A stretch of DNA of 64,000 nt from Halichondria panicea (lineage: Eukaryota > Porifera > Demospongiae > Suberitida > Halichondriidae): assembly GCF_963675165.1 (NCBI RefSeq), contig NC_087387.1:6544058-6608057 (forward strand), written 5' to 3'. Of this stretch, positions 1-11,440 are shown piece after piece. The notes under the pieces are model-generated. The model was not told the origin of the DNA. It ran no database searches and was given only the letters and a program-made list of their open reading frames with translations. How positions within the stretch are numbered: position 1 is the stretch's first letter; each line of letters starts with the position of its first letter. Both the position numbers and the translations under genes were made by a program.

Positions 1-1
1 A

Positions 2-1516
2 CAATTGGATCTCATTTATATTGACCACATCACTGAGGAGAAGTGGCGTTGGCCGCTGCGGTACTTGCGCCGGTATGGTTGTGATGGACATGTGTTTTCA
101 TTTGAGGCCGGGAGGAGATGTCCAGGAGGGGAGGGATTGTATGCATTCTCTTGTCCCAGAGCAGCCGATATTCACGAGGCCATCATCCTCAGTGTCAGTG
201 GACCCAAGAAAACCACGGACATGTTCAGTTCAAATCTGTCACTAGTTGATTCAGCTCTCACTCAACAGAGAAGAGCTAACTCCAGAGCAAGACGTGGTTC
301 TGACAACTTACAACCACGCAGGGGATATAACGATCCACTCAAACTAACACCACCACCCCCAAGTCGTAAGCAGATCCCGTTACCACGGATACCAATACCT
401 ACGCCTCCTCGTTCCCCCTCATTGGTTGAAATTGACGAACGTTCTGTAACTCCACGAGACTCTGTTAGCTCACCGTCAGATAATGGCGATACGAGTTCTG
501 TTTCGTCTGGTGTAGTAACTCCGCCTCTTCCTGGCATGAGCACACCACCCCCAAAACCACCTCGTAGCGGAGAGCGTCGTAAGAAAGTCAAAGGTGAAAA
601 AGTCAAGAAAGTCAAAAGTGAAGAAGTCACCGAACACATGTATGATACAGTATCAGTGCAACACAAGTACCTAGAGTCTGTGTCCAGTAGTGGAGGTGAC
701 TCCCCCAGACCATGCCCACTTCCGGAGAAGCCCCTCCCACCACCAAAACCAAAAACCATCAACAAAGATTCTCCAAGCAGCAATAAAAATGGAAAGAAGG
801 ACAAACCAATGGCACCAAAGAAGACGTCAATACTGAGATTGTTTGGAAGAAGATCTAGTGACGTTGCCCCTAAAGAAAGGTCACCTGAACCTTTGCAAAA
901 TGTAGAGAACTACAATAAGAACGAGGCTCCACCCTCAATGTACGCTAATGTGGATATCCGTACAGCTCCGAAACATCACAGTATGTATGCCAACATCCAA
1001 CGCCAGGGCAGTGTCGGACGTGGTGAAGTGGACGTGTTCTCAACTAGCTTACCGAGTGTACCAGCACCACACAGGGGTAATACGCCCCCTCCACAACCCT
1101 CACACACGCCCACGAAACCCTCAGAAGGGGACATCTACCAAAACATCAAAGTAACACCAGTAGTTGCTAACAGTACTTATGCGAACGTTGACCTGAGGAA
1201 ACACAAAGAGACTGTTGAGGCGTTTATACCAACTCAGTACGCTGAAGTCCAGATCATTGATGGAGTGCTACCACCTTGTGTGGCTGCTAGTACACCAAAG
1301 AGACAGTCGCATCTTTCATCAGAACCAGACAATGTCGTCGTTGAGGACAGTTCTGTGGAGTATGGGACATTGAACTTTTCGGCCATGAATGAAATCAAGA
1401 AATTGCATGAACAGAGAGGCAAGAAGGAACAGTTTGCAGAGATGCTGGACAGACACACGCTCAAGCAAGAGGAGGTCACAGCTCTGAACAAGGGAAGCAG
1501 GAAGTGGCGATTCTGA
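2..1516 (+). CDS. Docking protein with IRS-type PTB domain, 3' part (FRS2/DOK-like)
   Basis: The reading frame is open from the window edge to a TGA at 1514-1516, so the 5' end of the gene lies outside. The first ~65 residues look like the second half of an IRS-type PTB domain, with the WPLRYLRRYG strand, FSFEAGRRC and an EGLYAFSC strand followed by a helix, as in FRS2 and DOK proteins. The remaining ~440 residues are low-complexity, proline- and serine-rich, with several PPPKP-type SH3 ligands. Seven tyrosine motifs follow the usual pattern for phosphorylated docking sites: MYDTV, MYANV, MYANI, IYQNI, TYANV, QYAEV and EYGTL. By family, such proteins bind activated receptor kinases through the PTB domain and recruit SH2 adaptors at the membrane. 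The visible part is one long exon without introns. The first ATG cannot be assigned here. FRS2-like and DOK-like remain equally possible. Confidence 0.82.
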   Translation, partial: QLDLIYIDHITEEKWRWPLRYLRRYGCDGHVFSFEAGRRCPGGEGLYAFSCPRAADIHEAIILSVSGPKKTTDMFSSNLSLVDSALTQQRRANSRARRGSDNLQPRRGYNDPLKLTPPPPSRKQIPLPRIPIPTPPRSPSLVEIDERSVTPRDSVSSPSDNGDTSSVSSGVVTPPLPGMSTPPPKPPRSGERRKKVKGEKVKKVKSEEVTEHMYDTVSVQHKYLESVSSSGGDSPRPCPLPEKPLPPPKPKTINKDSPSSNKNGKKDKPMAPKKTSILRLFGRRSSDVAPKERSPEPLQNVENYNKNEAPPSMYANVDIRTAPKHHSMYANIQRQGSVGRGEVDVFSTSLPSVPAPHRGNTPPPQPSHTPTKPSEGDIYQNIKVTPVVANSTYANVDLRKHKETVEAFIPTQYAEVQIIDGVLPPCVAASTPKRQSHLSSEPDNVVVEDSSVEYGTLNFSAMNEIKKLHEQRGKKEQFAEMLDRHTLKQEEVTALNKGSRKWRF

Positions 1517-1832
1517 ACTCAACAATCACATTATTCATTTCATTCCACTAATTGTACATGTGTGTGTGTTTTTGTGTCCACAACAAATGTGATGTCAATA
1601 TTATATATTTTTGTGTCTTTATAATTACTAATTAAGTGCTTATTTGTGCAATAACTCAAAATATTGACAATAATTATATTATACATGTGTACATTGTGAA
1701 ATGGGTTTGTTGATTGAACATATTGAAAACCTGTACAAAAGTAAACTTACGAAATGACATCATAATATCATAATGAAACATACACACACAAAAATAATGG
1801 ACAAACAAATCGGATAATGCATAATAATAACG

Positions 1833-4800
1833 TTATCCAGTTGGTTGTGATCGGAGCTCGCTGTTGACTCTAGCTAACCGCACCCCCACATCCATATATA
1901 ACTTATCAATGCTATATAATCGCGTGAGCACTCTTGAGGCTTCTTCCATGTTACCGTGACGATACAACAGCTCGGCAACTTGGTAGAGTGCTTGTCTATT
2001 AAATGGCTGCAACTGGAGAACTTTATTAATGGAGTCCACTGACGCTTGTGTTTGGGATAATGATTCTTGAACCAGCGCAAGGTTTAGGAGAGCGTCTATG
2101 TTGTGAGGGTCAAAGGTCAACACATCCTCCCAGCTGAGTGTGTGTTGGGTAAAGATCATTAACTGTTAAATCTACAAACACACTTAAAATCAATTTAGGT
2201 AAAGGGTCATCAAAATTAATACTGCAAATCAATAGCTATAATTATGGGGAACAGCATGCACACACAGACAGCTTGTGGTATAGTGGGAAAGAATTATGCA
2301 TTTCTAACATTTCTAACTTACAGAGCTGCTGCTTCATTCATATCCTTGACCACACCCCTTTGCTGCAATACAGTCGCTAGTTGACTCTGCCCACCTACAC
2401 TCTCTGGTTCCAATACCAGCAACTCCCGATACACACTTTCAGCGTCTTCAGTCCGACCCAGGCGTGAGTACAGACCACCCAGGAGGTAGTGACCACGCAC
2501 AGAGGAGGGTTTCAGTCGCAATGCTGCCTTGCACCAATGAACTGCATCTTGAGTGAGATTTAATGCATCCATGATGTGACATTTGTCCATGTGTAGGTGT
2601 GTGTGGTGTGGGTGGTGTGTGAGGGCGTGGTCTACAAGAGTGTGAGCCTCGTGAAGGCGTGATGGATGTGATAGCAATGTTTGAATGAGTTGATGGTAGC
2701 TCTCTGGGAGACGGTTGAATTCACTGCCTGTAGTCTCCGCTACTGAAATAGCCATCCTCAGAGGCTGTGTGTGTGTGTACGTGGGCGTGTGTGTGAGAGA
2801 TGATAATTGTTCAAGGCTACAACTGATCTTTTTTTCAAAGGAAATAACATGCACCAATTAGTTACTAGGGGCTACAAATTAAAATGCATATTCCTAATAC
2901 ATGTACCCGTACACAAATTAAGGGCTCTCAAAAATAGCTAACAAACGGGGGAAAAACAAAGCTATAATAATTATGGCCTTTGCTTTTGTTGAAACTGGTG
3001 GATTTCAACTAATCACAGAACTTGTATCATCATTGGAAAGGTAATTTTGAGAGTTAGTATCAGGAAAATGGACAATTTGAACATTATCATTGACATAATT
3101 ATGCACAAGACTCACCTCTTCTGCTTTATGGAACTGTTGCGCCATGTTCATGAGCTTGCCATAGTTGTAGTAATTACCAGTGTAGTTAGGGGACACTGTC
3201 ATCCCAGCCTCATAGAACTTGACAGCTGCTTCATAGTCTCCTGCCATCACGTACTGCAGACCAATGTTGCTCATTAATAAAGCGTTATTACGGTTCAACT
3301 TGACACCAGCCTTGTACAGCGAGAGACTGTCCTTCCAGTCACTGTTTCTGTGCACTGTCTTAACAGTGTGTGTTAGCAGGAGGAATACAAGAGCTGCTTT
3401 GATCATTATATTCAGTGATTGCTTTGTTCGTGTGTGTTGCAGTAGTTTCCATAGTCCGTGTGCTGCTAGTAGACATAGTCCCATGCTGGGCAGGTAGAGT
3501 ACTCTCTCTGCTACAACAAACCCAACAGGGAAGAACAGGTTGGAGGCTGGCACGTACGGGAACACCAGCAGACTCAGACCAAACAACACTGTCCCCCATC
3601 GTCGGTAGAGGGCAAAGGTTGTCAAGCCAGTGAGTGTGAGTAGTGTGAGTAGTGTGTGTAGGTTGTGGGGGTGGGCGAGTGATAGTGTGAGGGGGACGGC
3701 ACCAAAGCGCCAGTCTGCTGTGAGGGGGGAGGGGCACAGGGCTAACCAAGAGTTGACGGCTACTAGATGAGACCAACTCAACTGTCTCCATGGCCAGGAG
3801 AGGGACAGTGGAGGGTTGATGTTCCTATTAGGAGACAAGGAGAATCATTGGAGGCCATTTAAAGAGCTACAAAATACATCTATTATTTGTGAAATTGACA
3901 ACCTCACTCAAGATGGGCACTCAATGTTAGCTATCATTTAATAATGAGGATAGTGAAATTAAATTTATTACCTATCTTTGAACATTGCCGTTGGCTGTCC
4001 GTTTGATATCAATATCCGTGTAACTATGGCAACCAGTCCAACGACGCCCACGGCAATCCCTCGTACAAAGAAAGGTCTCATGTTCCCCTTATTGTGGGTA
4101 TGGCTATCAGGATCAGGGGGAGGAGGGCGCAGAAACCATACAAGGTTCAACTGTTGAGGAGGTTGTGATATAAATAATAGGTCAATAGATCTAGAGTATC
4201 TATTATTTATTATATATCGTATAGATCGAGTTTTGAATGCGAGGTTAATGTATATAAGCATTATTGATGCAAAGCATGGGAAAATGCTCACTCATTGTGT
4301 GTCTTGCAATTGTGAGTGATGCGAAAACTAGCAATTTGCAATCAAAAGAACGTCGCATTTGAAACCTGATAATTATACGATAATACATAATGCAGTGGAA
4401 CCCTCTTAACGCCCCCTGAAGAAAGACACACTGTGATATGAAGGCCAGGTTCTAAATACCAAACAACTGTTCCCCAAAGATGCATGATGGTCAGTAAATA
4501 ATTACATAGCCAGTGTATAGTTGTACTGACCTTGTGCAGTACTAGGAAGTCCATTGCTACACAGACTGGGAGAGCTGTTATACCTTGCTCCTTGCTCAGT
4601 AGAGCCAGCACACTACACACTAGACTCACTGCTAGCCACACAACACTCACACCTGTGTGTGTGTGTGGAGGTGAGGGTGTGTGTGCATGTGTGTGTGTGT
4701 GTGTGTGGAGGGTATAGGTGGGTGGTGGAATTGGACAATGAAGTATTCGTCCCAATTTTTGTATTTAGAACATCAATCCGAAAATTAAAACTGCGAAATA

Positions 4801-7648
4801 ATTATGCTCTATACGTCATTTTGAGCTGTACGAATGTTTAAAATATGAAAAATGTTTACCGACGAAAATAACCTGCTTGCTATAAAGTACACACAACAAT
4901 TAAAACCATCACAGCTACACACACTATAACACAGTGTGCCCACGAGACTAGTGTCATAGCTACACACAGTGTTCCCACGAGACTAGTGTCATAGCTACAC
5001 ACAGTGTGCCCACGAGACTAGCGTCACAGCTACACACAGTGTGCCCACGAGACTAGCGTCACAGCTACACACAGTGTGCCCACGAGACTAGCGTCACAGC
5101 TACACACAGTGTGCCCACGAGACTAGCGTCACAGCTACACACAGTGTGCCCACGAGACTAGCGTCACAGCTACACACAGTGTGCCCACGAGACTAGTGTT
5201 ACAGCTACACACAGTGTGCCCACGAGACTAGTGTCTGTTAGTGGAGGAGGAATCACTCCAACAGCAGATACCAGGAAGACTAACAATCAACATCTCATAA
5301 TTCAATTGAAGGGTTGAAGTTGTTCAAACTGAAAAGAACACAGTGCTACATCAGCTTGGTCAATGAGAAGCCAGCGATTGAAGCTTCCAAGGCCACAGAA
5401 ATAACTTGTGGAGATTCTGCAGTGCACATTAATGGATTCGTGGTCTACTTGAACATTTAAACTACTTATAGCCGTGGCCATAATTACACCAACCAATTGG
5501 GTGATCATTATAAGGTACTGCATGCGTGTGTATAGCTGCACCAAAGGGGGACCATCAAGGTACTGCATGCGTGTGTATAGCTGCACCAAAGGAGGACCAT
5601 CAAGGTACTACATGCGTGTGTATAGCTGCACCAAAGGAGGACCATCAAGGTACTGCATGCGTGTGTATAGCTGCACCAAAGGAGGACTATCAAGGTACTA
5701 CATGCGTGTGTATAGCTGCACCAAAGGGGGACCATCAAGGTACTGCATGCGTGTGTATGTTGTTAATGGACTAATGATGATTCCAAAGCTTTGATCTGTA
5801 CCCAACTGTTTCAGTTGCTACAAACATTGCCAAAACATTCTCCCAACATGTTTGAAGTTCAAGGAACTGAGAGATATTTTAGATATTGTATAACAACTGT
5901 TTGTGCACACGTGTGTGTGGGGGGATTGCGTACATCTTTGAAGTGAAGCTACATCAAAGTATGCCGCAGTTATAAGCTTTCAGTGAACCACCCGAACACA
6001 CACACACAAACAAGGAACACTAACAGTCATCAGATCAGGAACAACCATAATTAGTTATGTCTTGCGGAGGATGAATAACAATGCATAACATGATGTCAAC
6101 ATGGGATTGTGGTAGGTACACACTCACTAGAGGGTGACCATGATTAGTCATGCTAGCACTGGATTGGTCACGCTAGTACTGCATGGATTAAGAGGCACGC
6201 ACACTGTTTGAGTCATGGCCTGTTATCATAATAATTATGTACCACTAATTGACAATCACGCACACAATTAGAGCACTTAATTCCAGGAAACCTATACAGT
6301 GGCCCACAATAGGGACACTACCACACATAGCTAGAGTAAATTATAAACAGAGCCATAAAATTAAAACCATTATCTTGGTATGCCAAAAGATTAGACATGC
6401 ACACAAAAGCACTCGAGTTCATTATTGACTCTGCACAGCATTTCATAGCTGGTATTAGTTTACTACAATCTATTAACGCCATTCCTAACACCATCTCCCA
6501 CCAACTGTGACTGTTGCCATGACAATATGCAATGAGATAGCTATGGTGTATGAGGTAATAGGAACTGAGAAATGTACTCCAGACACTCAAGAAGAGACAA
6601 CTGATCAGACAACACCCACCCTCCTAAGTGTGGACCCTCTCTATAACGCTGGGACACCTTTGGGTTGGCCCTTATAATATGGTCGAGGGGGTGGCCTTTG
6701 TGTGAGGGTTGTTTGTACACAAACTGTTCATTTGGGACCTGGCCATTATATCATAGTTGGCCTTTCTTCAGGGGGGCCATTAAGAGTGGCTTCACTGCAT
6801 GTATACCAAAGCTTTGTAGAACAACAAGTCAGTAATGAAGATGTAAACTAGCCAGTGGTTGATTAACTAGTGCTATACAATTCGCCCACACAACACTCCA
6901 TACCTTGTGATCTGAGACAGCGTCTATATGTGAGAATACAGAGGAGATAGAACACTGCACCCAGCAGCTCAGCTCTGCCCACCACTCCAGCCACCTGGGA
7001 GGGAAGGTGATTATACAATTAGCATTAATTAACTCAGGCCACTCAATGAGCGGGTGCCTAATCCAAATATGTCAACAACTTGTACTTCTATTGTACACCT
7101 TCAGTACTAACAACTTAGTAGCACTTGGTAGACATAGTTACCAACCGTAGCCCCCAACAACCACTATACAGGATGGATGATTTAATTGTGTATGTTATGG
7201 AGAATTTGTTACATATAGTATACAAGGAGCTGGTAGTACTCACAGCCTCAGTGTGTATGGGGTGGACTGCAAAGAGGAGTCCTGCTATCAGTGCTGGCCA
7301 CACTTGACTGCAGACTAGACTGACCAGGTGAACGTACAAGTAACACACGACTCCATGGAGGAGAATGTTGACCAAATGATAGCCCATGGGCTCCAACTCG
7401 GCCAACAGATAGTTGAGTCGGAACGTGGCCACACACAGAGGACGATATGACTTGTGGCTGGTTGGGCTCTCCAATGAGCTACCCCAGTAATCGTGCACTA
7501 ACAGGCTGCTCCATGGTGTATCAGGACGCAAGTCTTTATTGTACTTCACAGCAGGAATATCATCAAACACCAGGTCATTGTGCAGTGTATTGAGGTAGAC
7601 AGCTACTCCAGCAAGGGCACAGAGAAGAGATGCAGTCTGCACATTCAT
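1833..7648 (-). CDS. TMTC family O-mannosyltransferase, paralogue A
   Basis: I assemble seven coding exons: 7648-7244, 6994-6904, 4652-4531, 4150-3972, 3824-3116, 2764-2322 and 2133-1833. Phases agree and give 749 residues ending in TAA. TMTC proteins are ER multi-pass GT-C enzymes that O-mannosylate cadherins and related proteins. Seen here: an N-terminal membrane segment, a luminal acidic pair (FDD, residues 28-30) where GT-C enzymes carry catalytic acidic residues, several further hydrophobic segments, the central TMTC/DUF1736 region (exons 4-5) and C-terminal TPR-like helices (exons 5-7). The start is the ATG at 7648; upstream in-frame codons lack an ATG. The gene is convergent with the PTB docking gene (316 bp between stops). 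Intron 2 is 2.25 kb and holds two minisatellites. Parts of exons 1 and 5 are almost identical in DNA to paralogues B and C, which suggests gene conversion. Assignment to a particular vertebrate TMTC is not possible by eye. Confidence 0.92.
4920..5235. repeat. Minisatellite, 35 bp unit, about 9 copies
   Basis: The unit CAGCTACACACAGTGTGCCC followed by ACGAGACTAGCGTCA repeats almost without change. It lies in intron 2 of TMTC paralogue A. The leftmost copies differ most, the central ones are identical, as expected from unequal exchange. Confidence 0.95.
5514..5757. repeat. Minisatellite, 45 bp unit, about 5.5 copies
   Basis: The unit starts GGTACTGCATGCGTGTGTAT and contains AGCTGCACCAAAGG. It sits in the same TMTC-A intron as the 35 bp array, about 280 bp away. 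Open frames over it on both strands are repeat artefacts. Confidence 0.95.
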
Positions 7649-8249
7649 GGCTGTGTACACACAACAGAGAGTTGGGAGATATGAAACTACTGCATGTACC
7701 AGATAGCACTAGCATATTTATTATCATAATTACCTGATGAGGGATGCATCCACACTGCACAATCTTTTCAGTGCTTGGCTGATATAATAATCATAGAGAT
7801 GCTAGTATGTGTAGCAATCTGCAGCACAGGAAATGAATAGTCTAACAAACAAGTGCTTGTATTACCACTGACCACACTGGGAGACATAGCTAGCTATTGT
7901 GAAGTCCTACAGATATAGTTGCACTTGAGAAATAAGGCTTTGTGTAATCTGATTACAGTGGCAGTCGCTATACACACACAAGGATCAAAGGCTCTAGGAA
8001 TTCATCCTGCGGTTGAGTGGTTGCAGTCAAAAGGGGTGGGGCTGAACCGTCTGCACATGCGCACTACGACTTTCGCTTAGTACGTGTAGATCACAACACT
8101 TCACTTTTAAAAATACATGTGGTTGATAATTACAAAACAAAAACATGAGATCAGTGTTCATCTTGAGTGTTCGTTCCTATGGAAATGAACAGTTACCAAT
8201 GCTCACAATGAATAATAGACACGTACCGTTACGAGTCTGAATGAGGGAC
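7649..8249. other. Upstream region of TMTC paralogue A
   Basis: This 600 bp stretch follows the TMTC-A start codon on the minus strand and should contain its 5' UTR and promoter. I see no convincing coding exon, TATA box or RNA gene. Confidence 0.5.
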
Positions 8250-8725
8250 ATTGATCTTATCTGAAAGCTGGGAGAGATTGTTAGTTGCAAATGAACACCA
8301 CACTGTTTGAGCTAAGAGAGTTGGATTCTGCATCACCAGTGGAGGTGGTTGGGCCTGGACAGCTTATCTGAAGGGGGGGGGGGGAATTCGTTAGTTCAAA
8401 CAGACATGTACATTTCGCTTGGGGATCTGTACACCAGGAGGGATATTCTGGAGGACAGCTTTATCTGAAAGGGAAGAGATATTTGTTATTTTCAAATAGA
8501 CACATACTGTTTGAGCCTGTGTAGTTGATTCTGCATGCACACCAGGGGAGGTGGTTGGGCCTGCATGGGTTAGGGTAGTTGGATTCTGCACACCAGGGGA
8601 GGTGGTTGGGCCTGGGTTAGGGTAGTTGATTCTGCACACCAGGGGAGGTGGTTGGGCCTGGACCAACTCTTTACAGGACAGCTACACTGAAAGCTAGGGG
8701 ACATTTGTTAGTTGCAACATACGTA
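8250..8725. repeat. Degenerate tandem duplication with a nested 45-50 bp repeat
   Basis: Blocks starting near TTATCTGAAAG and including a TTTGTTAGTT-type segment and a CTGTTTGAG segment recur about three times (near 8255, 8462 and 8680). Inside, GGGGAGGTGGTTGGGCCTG with GATTCTGCACACC repeats three times between 8525 and 8660, with a fourth diverged copy near 8330. No gene is seen. Confidence 0.8.
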
Positions 8726-8937
8726 CCTCACCTCCTTAAGAGTTTTGTAGAAGACAGGAGCCATTATAATTGTTCCTAGTAGGAGTGTAACAGAATGCAA
8801 TGCAAACACATGCAGTGATAGCAAACTTATCCCCAGCACCTTCGCAGCCTGTGTGTGTGTGCAAAGTTCCAAATATCAAGAACAAACACATCACTTGTGG
8901 TTTGCTGCGGAGAAAGATATATCATTATATAATTGTG

Positions 8938-11440
8938 CGTGTGTGTAGTGAAGAGATGAAGTGTGTGCAGTGAAGAGATGAAGTGTGTGCATGCAGTGAA
9001 GAGATGAAGTGTGTGCAGTGAAGAGATGAAGTGTGTGCATGCAGTGAAGAGATGAAGTGTGTGCAGTGAAGAGATGAAGTGTGTGCATGCAGTGAAGAGA
9101 TGAAGTGTGTGGAGTGAAGAGATGAAGTGTGTGCATGCAGTGAAGAGATGAAGTGTGTGCAGTGAAGAGATGAAGTGTGTGCATGCAGTGAAGAGATGAA
9201 GTGTGTGCAGTGAAGAGATGAAGTGTGTGCAGTGAAGAGATGAAGTGTGTGCATGCAGTGAAGAGATGAAGTGTGTGGAGTGAAGAGATGAAGTGTGTGC
9301 ATGCAGTGAAGAGATGAAGTGTGTGCATGCAGTGAAGAGATGAAGTGTGTGCAGTGAAGAGATGAAGTGTGTGCAGTGAAGAGATGAAGTGTGTGTAGTG
9401 AAGAGATTAAGTGTGTGTAGTGAAGAGATGAAGTGTGTGTAGTGAAGAGATGAAGTGTGTGCAGTGAAGAGATGAAGTGTGTGTAGTGAAGAGATGAAGT
9501 GTGTGTAGTGAAGAGATGAAGTGTGTGTAGTGAAGAGATTAAGTGTGTGTAGTGAAGAGATGAAGTGTGTGTAGTGAAGAGATGAAGTGTGTGCAGTGAA
9601 GAGATGAAGTGTGTGTAGTGAAGAGATGAAGTGTGTGCAGTGAAGAGATGAAGTGTGTGTAGTGAAGAGATGAAGTGTGTGTAGTGAAGAGATGAAGTGT
9701 GTGCAGTGAAGAGATGAAGTGTGTGTAGTGAAGAGATGAAGTGTGTGTAGTGAAGAGATGAAGTGTGTGTAGTGAAGAGATGAAGTGTGTGCAGTGAAGA
9801 GATGAAGTGTGTGCATGCAGTGAAGAGATGAAGTGTGTGCAGTGAAGAGATGAAGTGTGTGCATGCAGTGAAGAGATGAAGTGTGTGCAGTGAAGAGATG
9901 AAGTGTGTGCATGCAGTGAAGAGATGAAGTGTGTGGAGTGAAGAGATGAAGTGTGTGCATGCAGTGAAGAGATGAAGTGTGTGCAGTGAAGAGATGAAGT
10001 GTGTGCATGCAGTGAAGAGATGAAGTGTGTGCAGTGAAGAGATGAAGTGTGTGCAGTGAAGAGATGAAGTGTGTGCATGCAGTGAAGAGATGAAGTGTGT
10101 GGAGTGAAGAGATGAAGTGTGTGCATGCAGTGAAGAGATGAAGTGTGTGCATGCAGTGAAGAGATGAAGTGTGTGCAGTGAAGAGATGAAGTGTGTGTAG
10201 TGAAGAGATGAAGTGTGTGTAGTGAAGAGATGAAGTGTGTGTAGTGAAGAGATTAAGTGTGTGTAGTGAAGAGATGAAGTGTGTGTAGTGAAGAGATGAA
10301 GTGTGTGCAGTGAAGAGATGAAGTGTGTGCATGCAGTGAAGAGATGAAGTGTGTGCAGTGAAGAGATGAAGTGTGTGCATGCAGTGAAGAGATGAAGTGT
10401 GTGGAGTGAAGAGATGAAGTGTGTGCATGCAGTGAAGAGATGAAGTGTGTGCAGTGAAGAGATGAAGTGTGTGCATGCAGTGAAGAGATGAAGTGTGTGC
10501 AGTGAAGAGATGAAGTGTGTGCAGTGAAGAGATGAAGTGTGTGCATGCAGTGAAGAGATGAAGTGTGTGGAGTGAAGAGATGAAGTGTGTGCATGCAGTG
10601 AAGAGATGAAGTGTGTGCATGCAGTGAAGAGATGAAGTGTGTGCAGTGAAGAGATGAAGTGTGTGCAGTGAAGAGATGAAGTGTGTGTAGTGAAGAGATT
10701 AAGTGTGTGTAGTGAAGAGATGAAGTGTGTGTAGTGAAGAGATGAAGTGTGTGCAGTGAAGAGATGAAGTGTGTGTAGTGAAGAGATGAAGTGTGTGTAG
10801 TGAAGAGATGAAGTGTGTGTAGTGAAGAGATGAAGTGTGTGTAGTGAAGAGATTAAGTGTGTGTAGTGAAGAGATGAAGTGTGTGTAGTGAAGAGATGAA
10901 GTGTGTGCAGTGAAGAGATGAAGTGTGTGTAGTGAAGAGATGAAGTGTGTGCAGTGAAGAGATGAAGTGTGTGTAGTGAAGAGATGAAGTGTGTGTAGTG
11001 AAGAGATGAAGTGTGTGCAGTGAAGAGATGAAGTGTGTGTAGTGAAGAGATGAAGTGTGTGTAGTGAAGAGATGAAGTGTGTGCAGTGAAGAGATGAAGT
11101 GTGTGCAGTGAAGAGATGAAGTGTGTGTAGTGAAGAGATGAAGTGTGTGTAGTGAAGAGATGAAGTGTGTGTAGTGAAGAGATGAAGTGTGTGCAGTGAA
11201 GAGATGAAGTGTGTGTAGTGAAGAGATGAAGTGTGTGTAGTGAAGAGATGAAGTGTGTGCATGCAGTGAAGAGATGAAGTGTGTGTAGTGAAGAGATGAA
11301 GTGTGTGTAGTGAAGAGATGAAGTGTGTGCAGTGAAGAGATGAAGTGTGTGTAGTGAAGAGATGAAGTGTGTGTAGTGAAGAGATGAAGTGTGTGCAGTG
11401 AAGAGATGAAGTGTGTGTAGTGAAGAGATGAAGTGTGTGT
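8938..11440. repeat. 2.5 kb minisatellite of 22/26 bp units with higher-order structure
   Basis: The basic unit is GTGTGTGC plus AGTGAAGAGATGAA (22 bp). Variants end GTGTGTGT or GTGTGTGG, or carry an extra ATGC giving 26 bp. More than 100 units run without interruption between TMTC paralogues A and B. The order of variants is itself repeated: a block rich in 26 bp units occurs near 8990-9350, 9790-10170 and 10320-10640. Because unit lengths mix 22 and 26 bp, the minus strand stays open for up to 597 codons of a Thr/His/Ser/Leu/Phe repeat. I treat this as non-coding. Confidence 0.97.

Noticed and set aside
5-7. Start codon for the first gene at position 5
   Set aside because: The codon there is TTG and the domain is cut in half, so the frame simply enters from outside the window.
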